Part shown: one piece after another, positions 33,417 to 41,186 of the stretch | How the letters are laid out: every line of letters begins with the position of its first letter | How positions within the stretch are numbered: the first letter of the stretch is position 1 | Assembly (NCBI GenBank): GCA_963843315.1 | Contig: CAWJJU010000001.1 | Span: 164,392 to 228,391 of the forward strand | Direction of reading: 5' to 3' | DNA: 64,000 nucleotides | From: JAWVFM01 sp963843315 | GTDB lineage: Bacteria; Actinomycetota; Thermoleophilia; Solirubrobacterales; 70-9 | Notes under the pieces: generated by a model | What the model was told of the DNA's origin: nothing | The model's database searches: none | The model's input: only the letters and a program-made list of their open reading frames with translations | Program-made: the position numbers and the translations under genes

Positions 33417-34244
33417 CTAAGCCCCGCCCGACGAAGCCGTCGCGCTGGTTGAACTCGTTGCCGTCGACGAGGGGACCGTGGTCGTGGGGACCGGCGGGCC
33501 GCCTCCGTTCTTCTGCAGCTTCTCCTGCTTTTGCAGCCAGGCGTTGAACTGGTTGTCGGGCAGGACGTGGACGAAGGCGTTCATCGTCGCGTGCCCGAAG
33601 CCGCAGAGCTCGGTGCAGAGAAGGGTGTAGTCGCCGAGGCGATCGGGCGTGACGACCACCGTGTTGTCGATGTCGTTGCCGCCCGGGCCGGCGGGCACCA
33701 GGTCGCGCTTGATGCGCCACTCGGGGACCCAGAAGGAGTGGAGGACGTCGACGGAGGTGAGGTGCAGCTCCAGCTGGCGGTCGACCGGCACGTAGAGCTG
33801 GTCGGAGTTGACCACGCCACCCGGGGTCGGGTAGGAGAAGCTCCACTTGTACTGCTGGGCCGTGACGTCGACGACCATGCGGTTCGGGTCCTTCTTCTCG
33901 ATGTCGGCGAGCACGATCGCGCTGTAGATGGCGCCGAACAGGACGATGATCGTCGGGATCACGGTCCAGGCGATCTCGAGGCGGGTGTTGCCGTGGATGG
34001 GCTCGCCGTCGGACTCGTCGCCGGGCTTCGCCCGGAACTTCCAGACGCAGTAACCGAGGGCGACGACGACGATCGCGAAGACGAAGCACGAGATCACGAT
34101 CATCACGTTCAGCAGCGTGTCGATCTTCGGAGCAGCCGTCGACGCCTGCATGCCGTCCCAGTGGATCATGGTGAACGGCACGGCCATGACGATCGTCAGC
34201 ACGACGACGATGCCGAGAAGCCGAAGGTAGGTAGCCCGGGGCAC
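33417..34244 (-). CDS. ctaC: Cytochrome c oxidase subunit II, CuA intact
   Basis: A 275-residue subunit II with two membrane helices and a cupredoxin domain. The CuA site is complete: His169 (DVLHSFWVPEW) and C210-T-E212-L-C214-G-F-G-H218-A-T-M221. A Ser/Thr-rich tail of about 25 residues ends the protein. GTG 34244 follows TAGAAT by 9 nt. It leads the ctaC-ctaD-(two-domain protein)-ctaE operon and takes electrons from cytochrome c, probably the lipoprotein at 27744. It contrasts with the ligand-less homologue at 22923. Confidence 0.93.
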   Translation of the reverse strand: MPRATYLRLLGIVVVLTIVMAVPFTMIHWDGMQASTAAPKIDTLLNVMIVISCFVFAIVVVALGYCVWKFRAKPGDESDGEPIHGNTRLEIAWTVIPTIIVLFGAIYSAIVLADIEKKDPNRMVVDVTAQQYKWSFSYPTPGGVVNSDQLYVPVDRQLELHLTSVDVLHSFWVPEWRIKRDLVPAGPGGNDIDNTVVVTPDRLGDYTLLCTELCGFGHATMNAFVHVLPDNQFNAWLQKQEKLQKNGGGPPVPTTTVPSSTATSSTSATASSGGA

Positions 34245-34253
34245 TGCGCCGCG

Positions 34254-34259
34254 ATTCTA
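34254..34259 (-). promoter_or_regulatory. -10 box TAGAAT (minus strand)
   Basis: TAGAAT stands 9 nt before GTG 34244 of ctaC with no Shine-Dalgarno sequence. Probable leaderless promoter of the oxidase operon. Confidence 0.45.
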
Positions 34260-34303
34260 TTGACTGGGCCCGCCGTGAAGCCGCGCGCCCATCGGGGTTC
34301 GTG

Positions 34304-35995
34304 TCACCCGCTACAGGCGTCGATGACCGACCGCGCGACGCCCTCCCAGCTCCAGAGCTCCGAAGCCGTGGCCCGAAGCCGCGAGCGAGCCTCGGCCGAT
34401 TCCTGCGGGTCCATTCCGAGCCAGCCGTTCACGCAGCGGGCGATTGCCTCGACCGCGCCGTCGTCGAGATCGAAGGAGACGAGGGCGGCGGCGTCGGGAG
34501 CCAGGCCGGCGGCCAGCGCGAGGCTGACCTCGGCGGCGCCCGAGTGGTTCGCCGAGACCGCCGGCACCTCCGCCGCGGCCGCCTCCGCGGCCACCATCCC
34601 GAACGCCTCGGGGAAGGTGCTCGGAAACACGAGGGCGTCGCAGGCCGGGACGATCTCCCCCACCTCGTCGTGCTCGAGGCGCCCGGCGAAGGCGACGGAG
34701 TCCTTCGCGGCGGCCGCGGCCTCCGTGTAGCCGCCGGGAAGCTGGGCGATGAAGGCGGCCAGCATGTGCAGCGGGGCCGGCTCGCCGCCCTCGAGGGCTC
34801 GGCCCTGGGTTGCGATCTCCGCGACATCGTCGAGATCGCCGGTGCTCAGGGACCCCCACAGCCGCTCGGTGGTCTCGGCGTACTCGCCGAAGCCGACGAC
34901 GAGCAGGCGCGCGCCGGGGTTCTCGCCCACCACCAGCGGCCAGGCGGCCAGGAGGAGGTCGATGCCCTTCGAAACGATCAGCTTGCCGATGAAGACGACG
35001 CGCGGGCCGGAGGCTTGCGAGAAGGCAGCGAGGGCGGCAGCAGCTCGCCCGGGATCCCGCCCCCAGGCAGATCCGCTAGGGGTCTGACCCCGAGAACCAT
35101 CGGCGTTCGAACCCGCCGTGCGGCCCGAGGGGGTCTGACCCCCACCAGCCGGGGTCTGACCCCCACCAGCCGGGGTCTGACCCCGAAGACCGCCGGCGCT
35201 CGGGCCCACCGAGCCGCCCGAGGGGGTCTGACCCCCTTCGCCCGAGCCGCCCGAGGGGGTCTGACCCCTCAGCCGTCGCACGACCGCCCGCAACCGCTCC
35301 TCCGGCGTCTCGCCCTCCCTCGGCGCAAACAGCTCCGTATCCACTCCCGGCGGCCCCATCCGCACCTTCGCCTCCAGCGCCGGATCGTCCATCGCCGCCA
35401 GCAGGCTCGCCTTCGTGTGCTCGGAGCCCACGAACACGGCGCGCGCAGCGCCCATGCCCTCGCGCGCGTAGGGCCCGAAGCGCTCGATGCCGGGCTTCAC
35501 CGTGTACTCGAGCGCCGAGCCGTGGACCTTGGCGGCGAAGGGGATGCCCGAGCGCGCGAGGATCAGCGGCCCCATCACCAGATGGTTGGCGAGGGCGGCG
35601 TCGACCCCGCCGGCGCGCTGGGCGACCTCCTTGACTGCGGCCACGTTCGCCTGGATGTAGCGATCGAGCTCCCCCTCGGAGAGCTCGGCGAATGTCTTGA
35701 CCTCGAATCCCTCGTACTCGTCCTTGACGTAAACCGGCAGCAGGCCACCGATGTCGGGCACATAGACAGTCACCGAGCCGTCCCCGGGTGACGAGCCCGC
35801 CGCCTCCTGCACCCTCAGCGATCCGTCCTGCCACAACCCCACGCTGTCGACCCACGACAGCTCGCCGGCGCTCCGGTCCTGGCAGAGCAGGTGGACGTCG
35901 TGGCCCAGCCGCGCGAGGGCCGGCACCAGGCTCGCGTTGTAGATGTTGGAGCCCGTGCCGCGAAGCAGATAGCCGTGGAAGACGAGGACGCGCAT
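34304..35995 (-). CDS. Glycosyltransferase family 4 with palindrome insert
   Basis: A 563-residue GT-B glycosyltransferase. The N-terminal acceptor domain (MRVLVFHGYLLRGTGSNIYN) spans about 240 residues. The C-terminal donor-binding domain has VVFIGKLIVSKGIDLLLAAW and VFPSTFPEAFGMVAAEAAA, the E-x7-E motif. Between them, residues ~240-320 are a low-complexity insert with six copies of G-Q-T-P, each encoded by a GGGGTCAGACCCC palindrome and rich in G and S. Such an insert is not part of the family and makes the protein about 80 residues longer. ATG 35995 is preceded by TAGGCT at 7 nt. Acceptor and sugar unknown. Confidence 0.85.
   Translation of the reverse strand: MRVLVFHGYLLRGTGSNIYNASLVPALARLGHDVHLLCQDRSAGELSWVDSVGLWQDGSLRVQEAAGSSPGDGSVTVYVPDIGGLLPVYVKDEYEGFEVKTFAELSEGELDRYIQANVAAVKEVAQRAGGVDAALANHLVMGPLILARSGIPFAAKVHGSALEYTVKPGIERFGPYAREGMGAARAVFVGSEHTKASLLAAMDDPALEAKVRMGPPGVDTELFAPREGETPEERLRAVVRRLRGQTPSGGSGEGGQTPSGGSVGPSAGGLRGQTPAGGGQTPAGGGQTPSGRTAGSNADGSRGQTPSGSAWGRDPGRAAAALAAFSQASGPRVVFIGKLIVSKGIDLLLAAWPLVVGENPGARLLVVGFGEYAETTERLWGSLSTGDLDDVAEIATQGRALEGGEPAPLHMLAAFIAQLPGGYTEAAAAAKDSVAFAGRLEHDEVGEIVPACDALVFPSTFPEAFGMVAAEAAAAEVPAVSANHSGAAEVSLALAAGLAPDAAALVSFDLDDGAVEAIARCVNGWLGMDPQESAEARSRLRATASELWSWEGVARSVIDACSG
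35079..35268. repeat. Six in-frame GGGGTCTGACCCC palindromes
   Basis: Copies start at 35079, 35130, 35151, 35172, 35223 and 35256. Spacings are 51, 21, 21, 51 and 33 bp, all multiples of three, so each encodes Q-T-P on the coding (minus) strand. Three central copies form a 21-bp tandem repeat. The same 13-mer occurs in the S9 gene at 51945 (and degenerate at 51990), read there in a different frame (G-S-D-P). Confidence 0.85.
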
Positions 35996-36002
35996 CCGGC
36001 CG

Positions 36003-36008
36003 AGCCTA
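36003..36008 (-). promoter_or_regulatory. -10 box TAGGCT (minus strand)
   Basis: TAGGCT, 7 nt, then ATG 35995 of the GT4 gene. It decides the start over the TTG at 36013. Leaderless arrangement. Confidence 0.5.
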
Positions 36009-36023
36009 CGCAACGCCGTGGAC

Positions 36024-36029
36024 TATGGT
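36024..36029 (+). promoter_or_regulatory. -10 box TATGGT
   Basis: TATGGT, 7 nt, then GTG 36037. It contains the ATG at 36025, so it argues for the GTG as the real start. The two divergent -10 boxes here are only 15 bp apart. Confidence 0.5.
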
Positions 36030-36036
36030 TCCGCGC

Positions 36037-36306
36037 GTGAGCGACGCACAGAAGTTCCGCCTTCGCGCCCCGGCCTCCGGCCGCGAGGCGATCGCGGCCA
36101 TCGAGCCCGAGGCCGTCTACGTCGACCGCGAGAGCGGCGAGGAGCTGCTGCCGGTGACGATGGTGCTGCCCGAGGCGGGTGGCGAGTCGAGCCTGCTGCG
36201 CTCACCCGAGAACCTCCGCGCCTGCCGCCGCTGCGACCAGCTCATCGGCCTGGACGTCAGCGACTGCCCCTACTGCGGGCTGCGCCAGGACGCCCTGCAG
36301 GGCTAG
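36037..36306 (+). CDS. Small zinc-ribbon protein
   Basis: An 89-residue protein (VSDAQKFRLRAPASGREAIA...) that ends in a zinc ribbon: C-R-R-C-D followed 11 residues later by C-P-Y-C-G. The N-terminal half is a short beta-rich segment with EAVYVDRESGEELLPVTMVL. The four cysteines make metal binding very likely; no wider family is recognised. GTG 36037 is chosen because a TATGGT box lies 7 nt upstream; ATG 36025 is an alternative adding four residues. Divergent from the GT4 gene. Confidence 0.7.
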   Translation: MSDAQKFRLRAPASGREAIAAIEPEAVYVDRESGEELLPVTMVLPEAGGESSLLRSPENLRACRRCDQLIGLDVSDCPYCGLRQDALQG

Positions 36307-36342
36307 GCCCGAGAGGTCTCGCTCGAGATTCGCCCAGCGCCG

Positions 36343-37164
36343 CTAGGCGTTCGGGACGTAGTAGGCCCAGTAGAGAATGCGGCCGGTGTAGGTGCACCCG
36401 TACTGGCGCACCGAGCCCTGTTTGGTCTGGGGCCGTGCGTCGATAGCGAGCTGTCGATTCTGATTGGCGTTGCTCGACTGGCACTTGCCCGAGTGGCGGC
36501 TTGCCCGCCAGCTGTTGTTCTTCGCGATCTTCTTGCTGAAGGCGAGCACCGGCGCCCAGGTCTGCATCGTGAGGCCGACAATCTGGCCCTTCTTGATCTT
36601 CAGCGGCTTCTTGACCGTGAAGAACTGCTTGCGGCCCTCGGCCGAGGTCAGGTCGACCGTCGCGCTCTGACGCATCAGCTTCATGTGCGACTTCGGCTGC
36701 TTCTTCAGCACGGCCAGGCGGGCGGAGGGAATCCCCCCGAGCGCCTTGGTGCCGAAGAAGTCCTGGCTTCCGAACGCCTTGGACTCGAAGTGGTTCGGCC
36801 TGGCGACGCTGACGGCCCAGGCGACGATCTTGCCCGACTTGGGAGCGACGAACGCGTGGCGCTTGCCCTGCGCCATCTGCTGGAAGCCGGTGACGTGGCC
36901 GACAACCTGGCAGGCGTGCTTGATCTGGCCTGAGGTCGGCGGCGGCTTGTGGGTCTCCGACGGGCGCTGCGGGCACAGCGGCTTCGGCGCGGAGCCGGTG
37001 CCGCCGATGGTGCGCGCGTCAGTCGCCTTGGCGACGGCCTTGGCCGACTGCTGGTCGGCGGCGGAGGCCGCGATCGCGGTGATGAGCACGGCGAGCAGAC
37101 CCGCCAGTGCGAGGGCCATATACGTGCGGCCGCGGGGCCGCGTCCGTGTGGACTTGTCGGTCAT
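36343..37164 (-). CDS. Exported protein, unknown
   Basis: A 273-residue protein. After MTDKSTRTRPRGRTYMALAL comes a hydrophobic segment ending in an A-x-A-type site (~residues 14-35), so it is secreted or anchored. The mature part has about five cysteines, a His/Pro-rich region (ETHKPPPTSGQIKHACQVVG), a basic stretch and a C-terminal IDARPQTKQGSVRQYGCTYT, consistent with a disulphide-bonded surface protein. No family recognised. ATG 37164 follows TAACTT at 8 nt. Confidence 0.7.
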   Translation of the reverse strand: MTDKSTRTRPRGRTYMALALAGLLAVLITAIAASAADQQSAKAVAKATDARTIGGTGSAPKPLCPQRPSETHKPPPTSGQIKHACQVVGHVTGFQQMAQGKRHAFVAPKSGKIVAWAVSVARPNHFESKAFGSQDFFGTKALGGIPSARLAVLKKQPKSHMKLMRQSATVDLTSAEGRKQFFTVKKPLKIKKGQIVGLTMQTWAPVLAFSKKIAKNNSWRASRHSGKCQSSNANQNRQLAIDARPQTKQGSVRQYGCTYTGRILYWAYYVPNA

Positions 37165-37172
37165 TCCGCGCA

Positions 37173-37178
37173 AAGTTA
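37173..37178 (-). promoter_or_regulatory. -10 box TAACTT (minus strand)
   Basis: TAACTT stands 8 nt before ATG 37164. It fits the window-wide TANNNT pattern and decides the start of the exported protein over the upstream in-frame codon at 37212. Confidence 0.4.
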
Positions 37179-37276
37179 AAGCGTCTTGGACGACGTGAGC
37201 GAGTCCCGCCAAGGTCTCGCCGCGCGTCTTGCAGGGTAGCGATGCGACCCGAAATCGGGGATTTTCGCCCCTCGGG

Positions 37277-37282
37277 CATAAT
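37277..37282 (+). promoter_or_regulatory. -10-like CATAAT before the ABC operon
   Basis: CATAAT lies 10 nt before ATG 37293. It matches five of six bases of the sigma-70 consensus, and no ribosome binding site intervenes. Confidence 0.35.
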
Positions 37283-37292
37283 CACCCGCCTC

Positions 37293-38267
37293 ATGCCTGC
37301 GATCGTCACCGAGCGCCTGGAGCGCGAATTCGAAGGCGGGCTGAAGGCCGTGGACGGCGTCGATCTGGAGGTGGCAGAGGGCGAGATCTACGGCTTCCTG
37401 GGCCCGAACGGGGCCGGCAAGACCACCACGGTGCGAATGCTCACCACCCTCCTGCGCCCGACCGGCGGGCGCGCGAGCGTTGCCGGCCACGACGTGGTCG
37501 GCGAGGCGAAGGAGGTTCGCCGCGCGATCGGCGTCGCCCTCCAGGAGGCGGCGCTCGATCCGCTGATGACCGGGCGCGAGCTGATCCGCCTGCAGGCGAC
37601 GCTCCACGCGCTGCCCCCCGCCGAGGGGCGGCAGAAGGCCGAGGTGCTGCTCGAGCGCGTGGGCCTGGTGCAGGCAGCCGACCGGCGCGTGGGCACCTAC
37701 TCGGGCGGGATGCGCCGCCGCCTCGACCTTGCTTCGGCCCTGGTGCACGAGCCGAGGGTGCTGTTCCTCGACGAGCCGACAACCGGGCTCGACCCCGTCA
37801 GCCGCAAGGCGATCTGGGAGGAGGTGTCGCGACTGAACTCCGAAGGGACCACCGTGTTCCTCACGACCCAGTACCTCGAGGAGGCCGACGAGCTCGCCAA
37901 CCGCGTGGGGATCATCAGCGGGGGCAAGATCGTCGCCGAGGGGACGCCGGCGTCGCTGAAGGCCGAAGTCGGCAAGGCCCACCTCGAGATCAAGCTGGCC
38001 GAGGGCTCCGACGAGCGCGGTCGCGAGGTCCTGGCGCAATTCGGCCGGGATCTGCCCTCCAAGGACGGCCACCTGTTCGTCGAGGTCCAGGCGGGCGCGG
38101 CGGGAGTGGCCCCGGTGGTGCGCGCGCTCGACGACGCCGGCCTGGCCGTCGAGTCGCTCGAGCTGGTCGAGCCCACGCTCGACGACGTCTTCGTCGACAA
38201 GACCGGCCAGCATCTCGAGGGCGACACGCAGGCCGAGGAAGCACCCACCGAGGAGGAGGTCTCGTGA
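37293..38267 (+). CDS. ABC transporter ATP-binding protein (DrrA-like)
   Basis: A 324-residue ATPase. Walker A GPNGAGKTT near residue 38, signature YSGGMRRRLDLASAL, Walker B VLFLDEPTTGLDP, switch region TTQYLEEADELANRV. Residues beyond 230 are the extra C-terminal domain (ESLELVEPTLDDVFV) typical of DrrA/daunorubicin-resistance and related exporters. It drives two permeases encoded directly downstream; the stop overlaps the first permease start (GTGA). Likely exports a lipid, polysaccharide precursor or drug-like compound. Confidence 0.9.
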   Translation: MPAIVTERLEREFEGGLKAVDGVDLEVAEGEIYGFLGPNGAGKTTTVRMLTTLLRPTGGRASVAGHDVVGEAKEVRRAIGVALQEAALDPLMTGRELIRLQATLHALPPAEGRQKAEVLLERVGLVQAADRRVGTYSGGMRRRLDLASALVHEPRVLFLDEPTTGLDPVSRKAIWEEVSRLNSEGTTVFLTTQYLEEADELANRVGIISGGKIVAEGTPASLKAEVGKAHLEIKLAEGSDERGREVLAQFGRDLPSKDGHLFVEVQAGAAGVAPVVRALDDAGLAVESLELVEPTLDDVFVDKTGQHLEGDTQAEEAPTEEEVS

Positions 38268-39052
38268 GCTCCGAACTCGTGCCGACGCTGCGGGTGGTCG
38301 GGGCATTGGGCTGGCGCTCGATCAAGCAGACCTTCCGCAGGCCACAGCTCCTGGCGCCGATCCTGATCTTCCCGTCGCTGCTGCTCGCGGTTCAGACCGG
38401 AGGCGCCGGCGCCGCCACGCAGCTGCCCGGGTTCCCGCAGGTTCACGGCTTCCTCGACTTCATGCTCGCGGGAGCGATGATCCAGGCCGCGCTGCTGGCC
38501 TCGAACAGCGGCGGCATCGCCCTCGCGGTGGACATCGAGATGGGATTCACCGACCGGCTGCTCGCCGCGCCGGTGCCGCGCTTCACGATCGTCCTGGGAC
38601 GGCTGGCGGCGACGGCTGCGCTGGGGGCGCTTTCCGCTGTGTGGTTCATCGGCATCGGGCTCATCTTCGGCGCGCACATCAACGACGGCGTCGGCGGCGC
38701 GCTTCTGGCGATCCTCCTCATCACCCTCTCGGCGGTCGCGCTCGGCGGGATCGGTGCCGCCATCGCCCTGCGGACCGGCAGCGCCTCGGTGGTCCAGGGC
38801 CTGTTCCCGATCGTCTTCGTGATCCTCTTCCTGTCCTCGGCGTTCTTCCCCGACACCCTCATCCTCGAGCCGGCGAGGAGCGTCGCCCGATACAACCCGA
38901 TCTCGTTCATCGCCGAGGGGGTCCGCGACCCGATCGCGTTCTCGCTCGACCTCACCTCGCTCGGCAAGGCCTTCCTGTCGATCGCCGGAATCGCGGCCTT
39001 CAGCGTCTGGCTCTCGAACAGCGCGCTGAAGGCGCGCCTGCGGAGGGGCTGA
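38264..39052 (+). CDS. ABC-2 type permease, first subunit
   Basis: A 262-residue ABC-2 permease with six hydrophobic helices. EMGFTDRLLAAPVPR is the conserved cytoplasmic coupling segment after the second helix and YNPISFIAEGVRDPI the C-terminal signature. GTG 38264 overlaps the ATPase stop. The open frame further upstream is a shadow of the ATPase. Forms a heterodimer with the next gene's product. Confidence 0.88.
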   Translation: MSSELVPTLRVVGALGWRSIKQTFRRPQLLAPILIFPSLLLAVQTGGAGAATQLPGFPQVHGFLDFMLAGAMIQAALLASNSGGIALAVDIEMGFTDRLLAAPVPRFTIVLGRLAATAALGALSAVWFIGIGLIFGAHINDGVGGALLAILLITLSAVALGGIGAAIALRTGSASVVQGLFPIVFVILFLSSAFFPDTLILEPARSVARYNPISFIAEGVRDPIAFSLDLTSLGKAFLSIAGIAAFSVWLSNSALKARLRRG

Positions 39053-39053
39053 C

Positions 39054-39833
39054 GTGGAGGCAGCGGTGCGTACCCAGAACCTCGCGATGATCGCGGCGCT
39101 CGTGCGGCGGGCCGCCAACGAGATCGTCCGGGTGCCCGGGGCGGCGATCCCGGGTGTGCTGGCGCCGACGATCTTCTTCCTGGGGCTCAACTCGGTCTTC
39201 GGGCACCTGACGAACCTGAACAACTACCCCACCGACAACTACGCGAGCTTCCTGATCGCGGTCAGCATGCTCCAGGGCGCCGGGTTCACGGGTGCGGCGA
39301 CGGGAGTCAATCTCGCGCGGGACATCGAGCAGGGGTGGTTCGACCGCCTGCTCGCATCCCCCGCTCCGCGCTGGGTCCTGCTCGCGGGCCTCGTCGGCTC
39401 GGCATCGGTGCGCTCCCTCATCCCGGCGACCTTCCTGTTCATCATCGGGCTTGCGATCGGGGTCCACTTTCCCGGGATCGACGGCGTCGTGCTCGTGGCG
39501 TTCCTGGTGATGGGCATGGGGTGCGTCGCCGCGCTGTGGGGCTCGTTCCTCGCCCTGAAATTCCGCAGCCAGTCGGCGGCGCCGCTGATGCAGGCCGGCA
39601 TGTTCATCGCCGTGCTGTTCACCACGGCCTACGCGCCGGCGGCCCTGCTTCAGAGCTGGATGCGCTCGGTCTCCGACGTCAACCCGGTCACCCACGTGAT
39701 CGAGGGTGCGCGCCAGGGCTTCGTCGGGTCGATCACGTTCGCCGGAACCTGGCCGGCCTTCGCGGCCCTCGTGGGCCTGACGGCCGTCCTGGCCGCCCTG
39801 GCCCTGCGCCAGCTCGAAAACATCACCTCCTAA
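39054..39833 (+). CDS. ABC-2 type permease, second subunit
   Basis: A 259-residue ABC-2 permease paralogous to its neighbour. DIEQGWFDRLLASPAPR aligns with the coupling segment of the first subunit and VNPVTHVIEGARQGF with its C-terminal signature. GTG 39054 starts 1 nt after the previous stop. The first nested-palindrome repeat begins almost at its stop codon and would serve as a rightward terminator. Confidence 0.88.
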   Translation: MEAAVRTQNLAMIAALVRRAANEIVRVPGAAIPGVLAPTIFFLGLNSVFGHLTNLNNYPTDNYASFLIAVSMLQGAGFTGAATGVNLARDIEQGWFDRLLASPAPRWVLLAGLVGSASVRSLIPATFLFIIGLAIGVHFPGIDGVVLVAFLVMGMGCVAALWGSFLALKFRSQSAAPLMQAGMFIAVLFTTAYAPAALLQSWMRSVSDVNPVTHVIEGARQGFVGSITFAGTWPAFAALVGLTAVLAALALRQLENITS

Positions 39834-39850
39834 CCCCGCCAAACCTCGCC

Positions 39851-39894
39851 GAGATGCGAATTTGAGCCCTTCCAACGGCTCTTTTTCGCATCTC
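39851..39894. repeat. Nested palindrome, copy 1
   Basis: A 44-bp core, identical to the copy at 40898. Outer arms GAGATGCGAA and TTCGCATCTC enclose inner arms GAGCC and GGCTC around CTTCCAAC. Flanking bases extend the pairing (CCCGCCAAAC at 39836-39845 with GTTTAGCGGG at 39901-39910, one mismatch). On the plus strand the inner stem is followed by TTTTT, as in an intrinsic terminator. The DUF559 stop codon (39893-39895) falls inside it. Confidence 0.9.
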
Positions 39895-40825
39895 AGCGGC
39901 GTTTAGCGGGTTGACGCGCCGCCAGGATCGCTCGAAGGCGGTCGGCGACCTGGGCCGGCACGAAGAGGACGTCGTCCCAGCTGGCCCTCACCGGCGTCCA
40001 GCCATGGGCGGTGAGGACCTGGTCGCGCCGGCGGTCGCGCACGAACGCCTGGCGAGTGCCGTGGGTCTCCCATCCATCGGTCTCGACGACCACCCGCTCG
40101 TCGAACCAGACGAAGTCACCCTGCCACTCCTCACCGGGAATCGGAAGCCATTGGTTGACCTTGGGGAGCGGGAGCCCGTGGCGGCGGCACATGGCCAAGA
40201 AGCGGGCTTCGAGCTGGCTCCGCGTCATGTCCTCGCCGAGAACCTCGATGCCCAAAGCCTCGCGAAGGATCCGTACACCACGGTGCCCCCGGCTCCTCCC
40301 GAGCAACTCCTTCATCGCGGTCATGTCGAACTTCCGCTGGACCTCTGCTCGATCCAGGGCCCGGCGGAGCTGATCCGGATGGATGCAGGTCGCGAGATCC
40401 AAGAACGTCCGAGGCAAGCTAGTCCTTGGAACACCCTCGCCATCATTGAGGATGTCAGCGGCGGTCAGCTCTGCGTGATGTACGCGTATCCCCCGCCGCG
40501 ACCGGCCCTCGATTCCAGCGACTGTGACGTCGATGACCGTCTGTGCTGTCATCAGAAGTTCGTCGTGTGCGGCCGCGGATCGATGCGACAGGAGCCCACC
40601 GGGACCGCACGCGAGCACCGCGGCCCACCAGAGGCCGCGGCGCGACAGATCGGCTCGGCCCACCGCATAGATGCCGTGATGCCTTGGAACCAGGCGCCCG
40701 CGACCCACAAGCCATCTGACCCCCTTGAGCGAGACTCCGGCATCGAGGAGCTGGCGATGTGCGATCGCCCCTTCCTGCCGCCCGCCGATTCCGGCGATGA
40801 TTGCGTCCAGCGCGTCTCCGTCCAT
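39893..40825 (-). CDS. DUF559 / AbiEi-like nuclease-fold protein (2nd)
   Basis: A 310-residue paralogue of the 15232-16113 protein. N-terminal AbiEi-like winged helix (REGAIAHRQLLDAG-type QEGAIAHRQLLDAG, then LVPRHHGIYAVGR) and a middle domain with LACGPGGLLSHRSAA, also seen in the paralogue (ALACGPRASVSHRSAA). The C-terminal DUF559 domain has GDFVWFDERVVVETDGWETH, giving the D...E-T-D core. The last codons (RQPAKRR) and stop are encoded by the arm of palindrome copy 1. The gene is bracketed by two identical 44-bp repeats in direct orientation. Confidence 0.82.
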   Translation of the reverse strand: MDGDALDAIIAGIGGRQEGAIAHRQLLDAGVSLKGVRWLVGRGRLVPRHHGIYAVGRADLSRRGLWWAAVLACGPGGLLSHRSAAAHDELLMTAQTVIDVTVAGIEGRSRRGIRVHHAELTAADILNDGEGVPRTSLPRTFLDLATCIHPDQLRRALDRAEVQRKFDMTAMKELLGRSRGHRGVRILREALGIEVLGEDMTRSQLEARFLAMCRRHGLPLPKVNQWLPIPGEEWQGDFVWFDERVVVETDGWETHGTRQAFVRDRRRDQVLTAHGWTPVRASWDDVLFVPAQVADRLRAILAARQPAKRR

Positions 40826-40897
40826 CCGGAGGAGCGTGAGCGTCAGGATCGCCTGGGTGGCTCCCCCTCATTGCCAATACCGACCCCAAACAAGGTC

Positions 40898-40941
40898 GAG
40901 ATGCGAATTTGAGCCCTTCCAACGGCTCTTTTTCGCATCTC
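40898..40941. repeat. Nested palindrome, copy 2
   Basis: Identical 44-bp core to copy 1, also followed by AGCG. Here the outer flanks pair as CCCCAAAC (40884-40891) with GTTTGGGG (40948-40955). It lies 72 bp upstream of the DUF559 start and 16 bp past the infA stop, so the folded RNA could also end infA transcription. Confidence 0.9.
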
Positions 40942-40957
40942 AGCGAGGTTTGGGGGG

Positions 40958-41176
40958 TTACTTGTAGCGGTAGGTGATGCGGCCGCGGTCGAGGTCGTAT
41001 GGCGACAGCTCGATCTTGACCTTGTCTCCGGGGAGGATGCGGATGTAGTGGCGGCGCATCTTGCCCGAGATGTGCCCGAGGACCTCGTGGTCGTTCTCGA
41101 GCTTGACCTTGAACATCGTGTTGGGAAGGGCCTCCAGGACCTCTCCCTCCATCTCGATCTTCTCTTCCTTGCCCAT
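40958..41176 (-). CDS. infA: Translation initiation factor IF-1
   Basis: A 72-residue S1/OB-fold protein, exactly the family length: MGKEEKIEMEGEVLEALPNT, VKLENDHEVLGHISGKMRRH and ILPGDKVKIELSPYDLDRGR. It binds the ribosomal A site during initiation. ATG 41176 is preceded by TACCCT at 10 nt. The usual home of infA in actinobacteria is beside rpmJ-rpsM-rpsK; here it stands alone between an enoyl-CoA hydratase-like gene and a DUF559 repeat unit. Confidence 0.96.
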   Translation of the reverse strand: MGKEEKIEMEGEVLEALPNTMFKVKLENDHEVLGHISGKMRRHYIRILPGDKVKIELSPYDLDRGRITYRYK

Positions 41177-41186
41177 GCGGCGGCAG

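Noticed and set aside
35079..35268. Possible CRISPR array from evenly repeated GGGGTCTGACCCC
   Set aside because: Repeats are only 13 bp, gaps are 8-38 bp and phased to codons, three gaps hold repeated sequence, and there are no cas genes.
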